This document shows positions 33,798-45,904 of a stretch of 64,000 nucleotides of DNA, piece after piece; position 1 is the first letter of the stretch, and each line of letters starts with the position of its first letter. Below the pieces are notes generated by a model, which searched no databases, was not told the origin of the DNA, and worked only from the letters and a program-made list of their open reading frames with translations. Source of the DNA: Nissolia schottii. Its lineage: Eukaryota; Streptophyta; Magnoliopsida; Fabales; Fabaceae. The stretch spans positions 8,241 through 72,240 of the forward strand of contig QANU01035655.1 of NCBI GenBank assembly GCA_003254905.1, read 5' to 3'. Made by a program: the position numbers and the translations under genes.

Positions 33798-36135
33798 AAA
33801 AGTACGCCGTAGATAAAAAAGTTTATTTATAACAAAAAGATAAGGTTATAACCTATAAATAATGACTATTACTAAAAAAATAATTTTGATGAAAAAGAGA
33901 AGGTTGTAAGCTAAGAAAAACATTACCAAAAATTATGTTTAAGTAAAAATACAAGACTATGAAAAATAGCCATTAATAAAAAAAAATTATGTTTAAGCAA
34001 AGAACATTTTACTTCCACAAGACTACGACTAATTTGGTTTTTGCTGATAGGGCCAAATTGGTCAAATAGTATTGGATGATTGAGATCGGACAGGTAATAA
34101 ACAATAATTTAATCATATTTAAACAATGTAATTACTCACATTTAAAATAGAGACCAAGTTTAAAGCTTATAAAAAAAGTACGCCGTAGATAAAAAAGTTT
34201 ATTTATAACAAAAAGATAAGGTTATAACCTATAAATAATGACTATTACTAAAAAAATATTTTTGATGAAAAAGAGAAGGTTGTAAGCTAAGAAAAACATT
34301 ACCAAAAATTATGTTTAAGCAAAAATACAAGACTATGAAAAATAGCCATTAATTAAAAAAAATTCCGATACAAAAAAAAGACAAGGTTATAGCGTAATGA
34401 TGACCATCACTCTAATAAATCAATTTTGACGAGAAATAGAAGATTGTAGTCTATAAAAAATGCATATTGCTGAAAATCATTCTTGAACAGAAATATTAAG
34501 CTATAGCCAATGAAAAATGACTATAAAAGTTTTCTTTATAACAAAAAAAAAAAGGTTATAACCTATAAATAATGATTATTACTCCAAGAAATCAGTTGAG
34601 GACAAAGAGAATGTTGTAAGTTATTAAAAATGCACTTTTCCAAAAATCAATTTTGAACAGTAATTTAAGGCTAACTTAAGAAAATTGACCATTAATATAA
34701 AAAGCTTCTTTATAACGAAAATGATAGGGCTATAGCTTATAAATGATGATTATTACTCCATCAAGTAATTTTTGAATTTTTGATGAGAAGGAGAAGATTG
34801 TAAGCTATGATAAATGCATATTTTCGATAATCATTTTTAAGCATAATATCAAGGCTATATGTCCTTTGATAAGTGATCATTAATAAAAAAGTTTTTTTAC
34901 AACGAAAAATATAAGACTATAGCTTATGAATGATGACCAATACTCCAAGAAATTAGTTTTGATGAGAAAGAGAAGGTTGTAGGTCATAGAATATGCATAT
35001 TACCGAAAATAATTTTTGAGCATAAATACAAGACTATGAAAAATAACCATTAATAAAAAAAGTTCTTTTATAACAAAAAAGACAAAACTATACCCTATAG
35101 ACAATGATCATTACTCCAAGTAATCAGTTTTGATGAAAAAAAGATTATGAGCTATGAAAAATGTTTATTTAGAATACCATTTTTGAATTCAAAGGTCTAG
35201 CCTAGCCTGTGAAAAATTAGCGTTGATAAAAACTTATCTTTATTACGAAAAAGACATATATAGCTAAAACTTATAAATGATGACTATTATTCCATGAAAT
35301 CAATTTTGACGGGAAGGAGAATGTTGTAGGCTATGGTAAATGTATATTTTCGAAATAATTTTTGGGCAAAAATTCAATGTTATATAGCCTATGTAAAATG
35401 ACCATTAATAAAGTTTCTTTATGTAAAAAAGATAAGACTATAGCCTATAAATGATGATCATTACTCCAATAAATTTGTTTTAATGAGAAAGAGAAGGTTG
35501 TAAGCCATCGAATATGCATATTACCAAAAATAATTTTTAAACAGAAATATAAGGTTATACCTTATGAAAAATGACCATTAAAAAAAGTTTCGTTATAACG
35601 AAAACGACTAGGCTATAACCTATAAATGATGATCATTACTCCAAATAATCATTTTTGATGAGAAAGAGAAAGTTATAGGCTTTGAAAAATGTATATTTCT
35701 AAAAATCATTTTTGAGCATAAATACAAGGTTATAGCCTATGAAAAATGATCGTTAATAACAAAGTTCCTTTACAATGAAAAAAACAGTGTTATAACCTAT
35801 AAATGATAACCATTTCTCCAAGATATCATTTTTTATTAAATAAAGAAGATTGTAAACTATGAAAAATGCATATTTCAGATAAATATTTTTGTCTAAAAAT
35901 TCAATGTTATAGCATACAAAAAATGACCATTAATAACATAGTTTCTTTATAACAAAAAGGACAGTGATATAGCTTATTAGTGATGGTCATTACTCCAAGA
36001 AATAAATTATGATAAGAAATAGAAGGTTGTGTGCTATGAAAAATGCATATAACTGAAAATCATTTTTAAGTAAAAATACAAGGTTATAACCTGTGAAAAA
36101 TAACTATTAATAAAAAAAATTCTTTAAAACCAGGT
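33798..36135 (+). repeat. Tandem array, left arm: about 177-bp trimeric higher-order repeat
   Basis: About 12-13 units have phase marks at about 33842, 34218, 34383, 34552, 34725, 34913, 35085, 35255, 35434, 35610, 35787 and 35963. Spacing is mostly 165-188 bp. Each unit splits into three related monomers of about 57-60 bp, all opening AAGG(T/C)TATAGCCTATxAA-like. Monomer A continues ATGATCATTACTCCAAG. Monomer B reads AAGGTTGTAAGCTATG then ATGCATATTTCC. Monomer C reads ATGACCATTAATAAA. GGCTATAGCC is itself palindromic. No long frame is open. The first interval (376 bp) is a near-exact direct duplication and contains a non-repeat insert at about 34020-34173. Confidence 0.9.
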
Positions 36136-36139
36136 TGTA

Positions 36140-38005
36140 TTACAAGGCTATATAACCTTAGATTAATACTCAAAATGATTTTCACAAAAATTCAATTTCC
36201 CTAGCCTACGACATTTTACTTTTCACTAAAATTGTCAATCATTTTCATAGGCTATAGCCATATTTTTTTCATGAAAAATAAAGTTTATCATGCATAACAT
36301 GCATTTTTCGTAGGTATAACCTTGTAATTTCACTCAAACATGATAAATTGCAATTTTCGTAGCCTATGACCTTATACTTTTCACTAAAAATGACTTCTTA
36401 GATTAATTATCATATTTTATAGGCTATAACCATATCTTTTTCGTGAAAAATAAAGTTTATCGTTAACATGTATTTTTCGTAGGCTATAGCCTTGTAATTT
36501 ATACTTTTCACTAAAAATGACTTCTTCGATTATGGTCATCTTTTATAGTCTGTAGCCATGTCTTTTTTGAGAAAAACAAAGTTTATCGTTAATGTGCATT
36601 TTTTGATGGCTACCTAAGATTATTACTCAAAAATGATTTTTGCTAAAATTCAATTACCGTAGCCTATGACCTTCTATTTTTTTACTAAAAAGGAATTCTT
36701 AGATTAATGATCATCTTTCTAAGGTTATAGTCATGTCTTTTTCCTAAAAAATAAAGTTTATCTTTAATATGCATTTTTTGAAGGTAGCCTTGGATTTTCA
36801 ATCAAAAATAATTTTTGACAAATTAAAATTTTCGTAGCCTACCTTCTATTATTCATTAAAAATGACTTCTTAGATTATTAATCATCTTTCATAGACTATA
36901 GCATTGTCTTCATTGTTAAAAATAAACTTTATTATTTATATTCATTATCGCAATGAATTTTCATACAAAAATAATTTTTGCTAAAATTCAATTGTCACAC
37001 CTTATGACCTTCAATTTTTCATCCAAAATTACTTCTTAGAATAATGGTTTTTTTTAATGAAAAACTAAGTTTATCATTAGCATGTATTTTTTGTAGGTTA
37101 GCCTTGTAATTTCACTCAAAAATAATGTTCGATATATTGTAGTTTTAGTAGTCCATACCTTCTATTTTTCACTAAACATAACTTCTCAGACTAATGGTTA
37201 TATTTTTAATGCTATAGCCATGTCTTTTTTGGGGAAAAATAAAATTTATCATTAATATGCATTTTTCGAAAACTACCTTGAATTATCACTCAAAAATGAT
37301 TTTTGCTAAAATTCAATTACCGTAGTTTATAATCTTCTATTTTTTACTAAAATTGACTTCTTATATTAATTATCATCTTTTAAAGGCTATAGCCATGTGT
37401 TTTTCCTAAAAAATAAAGTTTATTGTTAATATACATTTTCCGAAGGATGTAGCCTTAGATTTTCAATCTAAAATAATTTTTGGTAAATTGAAAATTTCAA
37501 AACCTATGACCTTCTATTGTTCACTAAAAATAACTACTTAGATTAATAGTCATTTTTCGTATGCTATAACCATTTCTTTTTTGAGTGAAACAATTTTTTA
37601 TCGTTAATATGTTTTTTTTTTCGAGGATAGCCTTGAATTTTCACACAAAGATCATTTTCTACCAAATACAATTTCCGTAGCATCTGACCTTCTATTCTTC
37701 ACTAAAAATAAATTCTTAGATTAATAACCATTTTTCATAGGTTATAATTTAGTCTTCTTCATCAAAAATAATCTTTATCATTAATATACATTATCACAAT
37801 GGATTTTAACACCAAAATAATTTTCGCTAAAATTCAATTTTTGTAGCCTATATGGTCATCTTTTATAGGCTACAACCATGTCTTTCTGTGAAAAATAAAA
37901 TTTGTCGTTAACATGCATTTTTCGAAGCATTGGATTTTGTATCAAAAATGTTTTTTGATAAATTGAAATTTTCGTATCCTATGATCTTCTATTATTCACT
38001 AAAAT
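36140..38005 (-). repeat. Tandem array, right arm: same trimer in inverted orientation
   Basis: About 10-11 units are marked by GGCTATAGCCATGTCTTTTT-like blocks near 36250, 36421, 36545, 36720, 36893, 37210, 37384, 37560, 37735 and 37865. The reverse complement gives the same monomer order (C, A, B) as the left arm. For example it reads AAAAATGCATATTAAC then ATGACCATTAATC and AGAAGTCATTTTTAGTG. So this is an inversion of the same higher-order unit and not an unrelated satellite. The arms have drifted considerably from each other. Confidence 0.87.
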
Positions 38006-39296
38006 TCGATTCACAAAAATTTCACTCGTATAAGCATCATTCATGAAACATAACATTGAAATCCTTATGCATATTGTGGTTAACATAGACATTGCCAAAC
38101 AGAACTTAACATTACTGCATAAATAGTACTTCCTTTTTTATTAAGGAATAAGATGAATTTATAGAGGAAAGAACAAGGTTACAAGAACCCGAATAAGAAA
38201 ACCGGTGAGCTTCTTTTCTTTTTGTGTAGGGGTGAATAAGAAAACCAGTATGTGCATTGAATAAGAAAATCATTAGCCCTTGGTTCTGGGCTCTCATTCC
38301 CAGGTCTGTGACGTGGACGCCTCAGCATCATCAAGAGGAAAAGTCCTAAAATCCTCTAGCTGATGGTGCTCTTCCTTCCATGCTTCCTCTAATCTCAAAC
38401 CCAGTGGAGTCGCCAATGATTTAAACCGTTTTGATAAACAAGTTTAAATACATAAAAATGAATGATGAGAAAAATGAGATTAAGGGTTCGTAGACTTGCT
38501 TTGAGATTAAAGGAAAGAAAAGGAATGGAAGGAAGGGAAAAATGGGGTCTATGAGGGTTGGATTGTGAGAGGTGAACAACCTTGCCTTCCAATCCAAGCC
38601 CTTGTGTGGGTAATTTGATCTATGAAACTTGAGATCCAATCAATTTTGCATACATCCTCTGGCGCGGGTAAGGGCATATTTCTGGTTTGCAGCAATGGCT
38701 ATGGTGTATGTGTGTGTTTTCTCTGATTTTTCATTTCTTCTTCCTCCTAGTTTAGTTGTCCCCCCTGTTTTTTCCTGATCCCCTCTTCCTTAAATCTTGT
38801 TTTTTTCCTCTTCCCTCGAATTCCTCCTACCTCCTTGGACTCCCTGCTGGAGGTGTCACTTTCAGGGGCTGTAGGTCAAGAGGCCCTGGCTGCCTGGGTC
38901 CTTGTGCTACAGCCCAACCAGCTCATGTCCCTCTCACCTCTGCCTAATGCACCTTCTTCCACTCAAATCCTAGTACAAACAGAACCTTCTTTCTGTCCCT
39001 TCTCCTAGGCCATTAGAAAAGGCCCTAAAAATGTGCAAGAGTTGTATTTTGTTTACTCCCTCAACAGGTCATCAGAAGGCGTATCAGATATGCCCTAAGA
39101 CTACGCCCTGAGACCTGTCTAAGGGCTTTGCTATTGTTGTTGCCAGCCCATGCGCAAGGGCGTATTTTGTGGTTGGTTCTCAAGGTTCTATAGCTGGCCA
39201 AAAGGTCTTGGAACGGGTCTCATGACATCTTTGGGATATGGGGCAAGGTCCAAAGCCCTCCAATCCATAACCTCTCATAGTTCTCCTTCTTGTCTC

Positions 39297-39334
<38 letters not shown>

Positions 39335-41217
39335 CGGGGCATATCTTTTGGCACCACTCTATGCCAAGCCCTTGATATCTATACTAGAAACAAGTGTTTA
39401 TGTATTTAATATTCCTAATGCTATTTTAAATACATGCGTTACAAAAGGGTCTATATCACTCCTCTTAGTGCTTCAAACCTTCATAAAAGTTCTGTTTTAA
39501 GTTAACTCTGCCTGCTAAACAACAAAAGGCTTAAAATCATGCATGGTACAACTCAACAAGAGGAGACAAGGTTCGCAATCAATCAATCACCCTATGACAT
39601 GTACATAAAATGCTCAAGTATTCTCATTATATTTCTCTGCATCGGTTTTAACTCAATCTTAGATCTTACACATCAATCTAGTTCTATGTACATAAACAGA
39701 ACTATTAGTCTTCAAAATGTAATACCCAATTTAAGAAGAGGATTTTAGTGTAGACAAAGATTGTCTAAATGGTAAGTGTACAATACTTCATGCATGCAGT
39801 TTTTTTTAGTGATACTATGTACTCTAGTTTTTTTATCAGATGTGGTTTGTTAATTCTCAATTATCTTAATCAATACCTTTAGTTCACCGATATAACTAAC
39901 CAAAAAAAGACTGTATCAAGGGTTAGCTCACTTCAACAAGGGTCAACTCATGCGAGTTAACAAGTTAAACAAGTTGGCTCACCCAAAATAATAACAAAAT
40001 AAAAACTTTACAGTTGCACAAACAAGTAAATAGCATTTGATTTTCTTGTTGGAAAGTTCCGTACGATACCAACCATATCTTTGAAACTTCGACTAAAACA
40101 ACTAACAATTGATCATTTGTACTAAACTTTGCAGCTCTCAGTTGAAAACGTTTCTGCCATTTATATCTCATCAAGAAAAACTGAAAAACACAACTTTCAG
40201 GAGAAGATTCATAGCTTCAAGCTTTATACTTATGCAACAATGATGGCAGGCCCACAACCACGGAGACTTGTCTTTTGTGACAATGAAGAACAAAAACAAT
40301 AATGATTCACCAAATTCAAGATGAAAGAGGAAACAACAGGAAGGGAGCGATGGTAACAACATGACAAAGGACAAGTGAGCAGGTCAGGAAGGGAAGGGGT
40401 CACAGGTTGACATTTCAAGGGAAAAGACCATGTTGTGTTATTTGGTAGGGGAAATAAGGTTTCTAAACGAAATGAAGGGGAAAAAAGGTAGGATTGCGTG
40501 AGTGGACGAGAGGAAAAGAACATTTTTTATTCTTTACAAAAATGAAAAATGGAGTCAACCAGCCTGAACCCACGAGTCAGGTGAGCCGGGTCAATCTGAC
40601 TCGAGGTCTAAATGAGTAACATATTAACTAAATTCATCATTTTGGTGGGTTAAGCTAAGCTGATTCACAAGTTATGACCCACTTTGGCAGCTCTGTTTAT
40701 ATCACGTCCAATTCGAATCACTTCTGAGACCGGCATTAGAACCCAACAAATAAGATTTTCCAAACTCCATTTAAAATATGTGTGTGTGTGTATATATATC
40801 TATATCTATCTTACTCCACATTCAGTTCAAAACACAAGAAGTGCAATTATGGTGCAGATAAACACCGATAAACACAAATAAAGATGAGATTGAGTTAGAA
40901 CTCAAAAACATAGCTAACAAATTCACTATACACATTCCACCCAAATTCAAAGCATCAGCCATCTTTTAGTTCACAGAAATTACTTATATAAACCTATGCA
41001 CTCAAATTGGGTGAATTGTGCCAATCAGTTATTGACTTATAAATATTTAATAATTACTATGATTGCTAATTATAAATAGCAACAATAATTAATAATGAGT
41101 ACATTATTTTTCCAATTCATTTTGTTGAACACATCCACCAAGCCACTAGGATTTAGCTGGTAGTGAGGGTTTCGAAGCCGGCACCGTACCAACCAAAAGC
41201 AGGTGTCCACCCTTTTT

Positions 41218-41220
<3 letters not shown>
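38006..41220. other. Gene-poor region
   Basis: No recognisable coding frame. 38390-38950 has balanced composition like an LTR or old gene flank but no defined ends. Microsatellites are listed separately. The longest frames are unremarkable. Confidence 0.4.
39299..39332. repeat. (TA)n microsatellite
   Basis: About 17 TA units. Confidence 0.95.

Positions 41221-41224
<4 letters not shown>

Positions 41225-41268
<44 letters not shown>
41225..41268. repeat. 44-bp poly(A) run
   Basis: An uninterrupted A run, probably a retroposition tail or assembly-prone homopolymer. Immediately after it, at about 41288-41313, ACAAGGCTTAGTTGTTGTGG resembles the WDKAL-(TTG)n 3' end of RTE LINEs. Confidence 0.85.
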
Positions 41269-41269
<1 letters not shown>

Positions 41270-41287
41270 ACTAGGCATCTACCCATA

Positions 41288-41313
41288 TAGTGTACAAGGC
41301 TTAGTTGTTGTGG
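41288..41313 (+). mobile_element. RTE LINE 3'-end scrap
   Basis: AAGGCTTAGTTGTTGTGG matches the terminal part of the LINE at 31845-31880 (AAGGCTCTGTTG...TTGTTG). Only the last few dozen bases are present. Confidence 0.45.
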
Positions 41314-41339
41314 TAGGTCTCCACCCAAATCAATCAATA

Positions 41340-42539
41340 TTATATAACAGACAATAAAAAGTTGGAGGCATCATATAAGATAGATGGTGGGAGGCATACC
41401 AAATCAGGCAAATTGCTTTTGATGACACCTGAAATGAACAATTCAATGACACATGCTATTCAAAATTGTACTCCACATTTGACAATCAACAAGGCTAGGT
41501 ACACTGGTTGCAGTTTCGGATATGCTAATGAAAGAAAAAATTGACTGCACAAAATCCAGATGAAAAAAATTGCTTCCCTTACAATGTAAAAAGTTTAAAA
41601 CATCGAGTCACACATTTTATTACAGAACATTCTTCATTAAACTAAAGGACTCACATACTGCAGAAATGCATCAACAGGCAACCCAAATGCTCCTGTTCCA
41701 TTAAAAAAAAAAATCAACATGTTAGGACACAGAATGTTACTCAAATCCTTGTGTATATAAGACATAGTGGCTAAAACTAACTTTAGAGCTATAATATTCA
41801 CAACCATAATATACATATTGATGGTATGCTCACTAATTCATCATGAATGAAATCTAAAGGCAATTGTTTTCAATAATGGGCAACCACTTGTTATGGACGC
41901 AGGTTATTACAGGTAAATATATAATTAGTAAGACACTCTGTTCACTGAATCACTGCATCAAAACATGAAATTGGGTACCATATATGATGAGACCTGCAAC
42001 TAAGAAAGACTGGACTGAACTTTTGACAATTGATATCATAACAATGTTTCATAGAGGTCACTGCTATATCAAACCATCCAACCAAACAAATAAAAACCTG
42101 TAGGGACAAAAAAGAAAGGACGAGTTAAGTTGATTCTTGATGCAAGACTTAAGGTGGCAAAATGATCCATAAATCCATTACATATCCAGTCCAACCAGGC
42201 ATAAAACTGGTTCAATCCATCCACTAGAAAGTTTTATGACATTCCCAACACTGACCAAAGATATCAAACAAAGTATTACATAAAGATTCAGCCTCAGAAC
42301 AGCGCAAACATAAGGGAAAAGATTCAAACCCGCACCACACATAACACACACATCAGGGGAGATATCCCTATGTGGCCGGCCTTAACACCTGCAACTTTTG
42401 TCCAAAAAAAAAGGACTTAACCTTAGAATGAGCTTTGAACTTTATGAAGGAGAAAGGAGGTTCTAATTCTATTTAGGGAATAAGAGGAATTGAAAGTATG
42501 ATTTACAAGAAAACATTCCAAATGGATCTAGAAATCAAG
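41340..42539. other. Intergenic
   Basis: No firm gene. A possible minus-strand terminal exon at 41692-41637 is discussed among rejected items. Confidence 0.4.
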
Positions 42540-42780
42540 ACCTTATATGTGGGCTAGAAGACAAATGGACAACTCCCTATCGTTTAGATTTTGAAGAAAT
42601 AGAAGAAAGTGGAAATCCCAAGAAAAAGTGGAATCTTGCACGATGTAAAAATTTTGGATAGGAAAATTGTGTAGACAAGATAAACGATAAAGACGAGGAG
42701 AGACCAAATTAAAGGAGGAGTCTCCTACCCCATGGTCCTCCCAAAAGTTGACTTGGTAGTCATAACCTACCTTCAAGGAA
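42540..42780 (-). pseudogene. L1-type LINE ORF2 scrap
   Basis: The minus frame VNFWEDHGVGDSSFNLVSPRLYRLS, then DSTFSWDFHF, then NLNDREL, matches the segment between RT and zf-RVT in plant L1-like ORF2 proteins (NFWED.W.G...PRLY.LS...W.F.RNLND.E). Nothing else of the element survives nearby in frame. Confidence 0.82.
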
Positions 42781-43193
42781 ACAAATTCTTTAAATGGAGT
42801 ATAACCTTAAAAATGAATTTCTAAGGGGCTAGAATGAGAAGCAGCTGTATTAGCATCCCACCCATTAACTCCAACACTTAGCCTTTTTTTAATTTCTTTT
42901 ACTAATAAAAGTAAAAAACTCAAGGGAATCATCATAAGCATACAAATCCCAAGTGACAGGGAAAACTTTTAGAAAATCAAGCAGCTGTTAACCAACACCT
43001 CACTGCTCACTTCACTGGTTTTACCATTGCCATTCCATATGAACCTTCAAGTGGCAAGAAGAGGTAAGAAGAAAAGGAGTGGAGAAGATAATAATGTTGA
43101 GGTCAATGAGTGGATACACAAGAAAAGACAGAAGATTAGAGAGTATGTGTTTGAGAAAAAGTTGGAATACCATTATCGATGAGATGATGGAAA

Positions 43194-43229
43194 CTCGCTC
43201 CTAAGGGAGATCTCGCTCCTAAGGGAGAT
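43194..43229 (+). repeat. Exact 18-bp tandem duplication
   Basis: CTCGCTCCTAAGGGAGAT occurs twice head to tail. The right half contains the near-palindrome CTCCTAAGGGAG. Confidence 0.95.
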
Positions 43230-43374
43230 TTTATCATAGGAGAAGAAGACCGGTAAAATATAATGTAGTATTATTGAAAGGGTATAGGCAAACCTAAGAA
43301 AACATTAAGAGATACCATTAAAAAAAAAAGGACCTGACTCAGCATGGTTTCTGGTCCTTTATCCAACCCAATGG

Positions 43375-43436
43375 TGTCGATAGACCCATGTAGCTAAACC
43401 CACCTAGTGTAATAAGGTTTGGCTGTAGTTGTTATA
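43375..43436 (+). mobile_element. RTE LINE 3'-end scrap
   Basis: CCATGTAGCTAAACCCACCT, then AGTGTAATAAGG, then TGTAGTTGTT parallels the 3' terminus of the LINE at 31830-31880 (TATGTAGCCGACCTCACATAGTGGGATAAGG...). Third copy of this 3' end in the window. Confidence 0.6.
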
Positions 43437-44407
43437 TCATAGGTCATCGCTGACAGAAGCATCATGAGAAAACTCTGATTCTTTTAGCACATTTTTGAAA
43501 GCATTAAATACAAATATTTTCTTCAATGACAAACGAGAACCAAACACATTCCTAAAAGACCATTACCCTACAATTCCCTTTATGACCTATGAGTTGATCT
43601 GTTTCAAAATGCTATTACTTTGCCCACACAACATGCATATCTCATTACTATAGACTAATACTGCACGCTACACAGTCAAATATTCCTTAAAAGTGATTGA
43701 GTGAGAGTGTGAGACAACATATAGAAGATAGAAAAACCTTAAAAAAATGTAACACACAAAGGTGCAGAAATCATGAAACTAAAGGCTAACTATGAGTTGC
43801 AAGTTGGAACAGAACTAAACGGCGTCACTTAGCTAGCGTAGATGCCTCTTTGCTATATGTTAAAATATTATTCTTCATCATTATAGACGAATAAAAGAAC
43901 AGAACACCGATTCTAAAGCCTAATAGATGTTCATATTATTAGTCCATAAAAGTGGCACATAATTGCCACAAAGTAGTAAGTAGTAACACTAAGTAATAAT
44001 GCAACTTCAGAACTGATCTCTCGTATGCCGCTGCAGTGAGTAAGCGAATCAATGATAAACCACAGCAACAACTTCACAGATTAAGAGTCAAGGAGACAGA
44101 CCTACTCAACCACATACTCTCGAAACATGAGACTAAAACCACTTCAAAAACCCAAATAAATAAACAAACAAAATTAGCAATTAAAACTAACAACGAAACA
44201 CAGGCAAACTATTTTAAATCTTAAATATAACAAAATGAACTATGCAGTGCAATCAAGGATGAAAGAACCCCAAAACTGTACATAAGTGTGTCAATCAATT
44301 AACAAATGAAGTTTAAAAATAAAAATAAAAATCTAGCATTCACAAAATTAAATATAAAAAAAAATAAACAACAATAAAAAATAAAAGGCATGGCAAAAGG
44401 AGTGTAC

Positions 44408-44554
44408 TTAGTTGGAGGTAGCGGGTGCGTGTTTGATGGAGGAAGATAGAGGTGGAGAGTAGACGAGAGCAAAAACCATTGCTCCTGGGAGCACAACATG
44501 CTTTGCCAGAGCTGCAACTTTTGTAACCACTGGCTTCCCCTTCATAAACGCCAT
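44408..44554 (-). CDS. Small single-exon protein, 48 aa, one membrane segment
   Basis: An ATG on the minus strand at 44554 opens 49 codons ending TAA. The peptide starts MAFMKGKPVVTKVAALAKH, has one hydrophobic stretch (about 20-33, VVLPGAMVFALVYS) followed by PP, and a Ser/Pro-rich tail. The basic N-terminus plus a single short membrane helix is the layout of small organelle or ER membrane proteins, but I cannot name the family. Support for a real gene is composition, ATG context (GGCAAATGGCG), and a plausible 5' leader exon ending CAGGTTCAG|GTACTAC at about 44698 with an acceptor near GAATTAG at about 44567. A longer overlapping frame in another phase (44675-44340) looks like a shadow. Function unknown. 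Confidence 0.6.
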   Translation of the reverse strand: MAFMKGKPVVTKVAALAKHVVLPGAMVFALVYSPPLSSSIKHAPATSN

Positions 44555-44689
44555 TTGCCCCCTTCCCTAATTCTCTTCCACAAAAACGAACGAATGAATG
44601 GAATATCCAAGTAGCAATTAAGCAAAATCGATTAAACGGTTCAAAAGTTAAAATCTGAGGGCAGGTGGAATTCAAGGGGAAGGAATTGG

Positions 44690-44765
44690 TTGTAGTACCT
44701 GAACCTGATCTTTCGGCCGGAACGTAACACAGATCGGGTTTTGCGTCCTTGACCTTGTATGTGAA
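44690..44765 (-). other. Probable 5' leader exon of the 48-aa gene
   Basis: A GC-richer island on the minus strand, TTCCGGCCGAAAGATCAGG, is followed by a donor-like GTACTAC at about 44698. Inference from composition and splice motif only. Confidence 0.35.
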
Positions 44766-44769
44766 AATG

Positions 44770-45904
44770 AAGTGCTACATCTGGACATGCCATATATTGG
44801 GCTTATTGTTTTTTTTCTTTTTCCAAAGCCCATGTCTTCTTCGTTTTGCACGGTTGATCAATAATAACTCTTTCCACACTTACTTCACAATTATATACCC
44901 AATATGTTTCAATTAGATCCCAGAAAAAGTAAGTGAGTAGATAATATCTAACAACTAAACTAGTATATGAAAATACAAATTTCAAAGAAGAAAATGCCAC
45001 AAGATAAATATTTTTTTTTTTTAAATTTAAGCCGTCAATATCTTTTATTAGACTCTTTCTAGTCTTACTTAAATTACCCCTAAATGTCTTGGATATCAAA
45101 TACATACATACACACACTCATGTCCATTGTGGAGAGAGGAGTACGGAAAAATAACACGATAAACTCTGTACGTTTGTGAATGCTGAATGTCTATGATTAT
45201 TAGATATACAAATAATATAGCAAGGAGAAAATAGACCAAACGACCAATCGTATTAAATGCAGAAAATATCTATCGACTAGTAAGTGCAACAACTAAACTG
45301 CCTTGCAAGGGGCCGAAGAAATTGAAATATTGAATTATTAGTAATACTCTAAACAAGCTTACAGAATTTATATTCCCCTTACAAAAAAAAAATAGCTCAA
45401 CTTTGTGTATAGCAATTTTCTTGCTCTAATCCTTGCCAACGGTCTTAGTTTATTTAACAAAACTCTCATTCAAATAAGCTTAAATCAATTTTAAGCTACC
45501 AATCCATAGTCGACATGCAATAATTTCTGGAATGCACTGCTGCTTAAAACATGAACGTCCTGAATTCCCTCTTGTCTAGGGAAAAAAGTCTTGAAAGCCA
45601 AATGCGTTTTCTCCATTGCAAAACAGATGCCGTGAAGCTAGCTATGACGCAAGAGTTAAATGTTTCCCAAACATTATTATGATCCACAAATAGCAAAAGA
45701 AAGAGGGGAGGTGATGCAAAAGCTCCCTTTTCGTCCAATGGATATTCTTCCTTTTTATTTTCATCATTGCTTTCGCAACTGAATGGCCTATACACATTCA
45801 GATATCAGCGGGAAAGGTAAGAGCGCTGAGCACATGCTTTCCCTATTTGACATGTACCAGTGATATCGGGTTATGAATCATGGAAGAGTTCAAACGGGGC
45901 ATTT
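44770..45904. other. Intergenic
   Basis: AT-rich. An 83-codon minus frame at 45795-45544 matches nothing I know. No other feature seen. Confidence 0.4.

Noticed and set aside
33404-33832. 142-residue open frame across the Ns
   Set aside because: Most of it is unknown bases. Only the first 60 or so codons are real sequence, with no family match.
33798-38005. CRISPR-like array
   Set aside because: Repeated units are continuous, diverged, and lack constant-length unique spacers. It is a eukaryotic tandem repeat.
41140-41280. tRNA-derived SINE
   Set aside because: GGCTTCGAAACCC on the minus strand resembles a pol III B box, but no A box or consistent ends were found.
41637-41692. Possible minus-strand terminal exon reading AFGLPVDAFLQYVSPLV then stop
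   Set aside because: An acceptor GAACAG precedes it and it looks protein-like, but only 17 residues long and no partner exon was found.
42315-42335. tRNA-like B-box word (GATTCAAACCC)
   Set aside because: No surrounding cloverleaf could be folded by eye.
44340-44675. 111-codon minus-strand frame overlapping the 48-aa ORF
   Set aside because: Its composition (Cys and Ser runs, poly-T-derived tail) looks like an out-of-frame shadow. The 48-aa frame has the better start and ends sensibly.
45544-45795. 83-codon minus-strand frame next to the kinase relic
   Set aside because: No family resemblance, no splice or start support.
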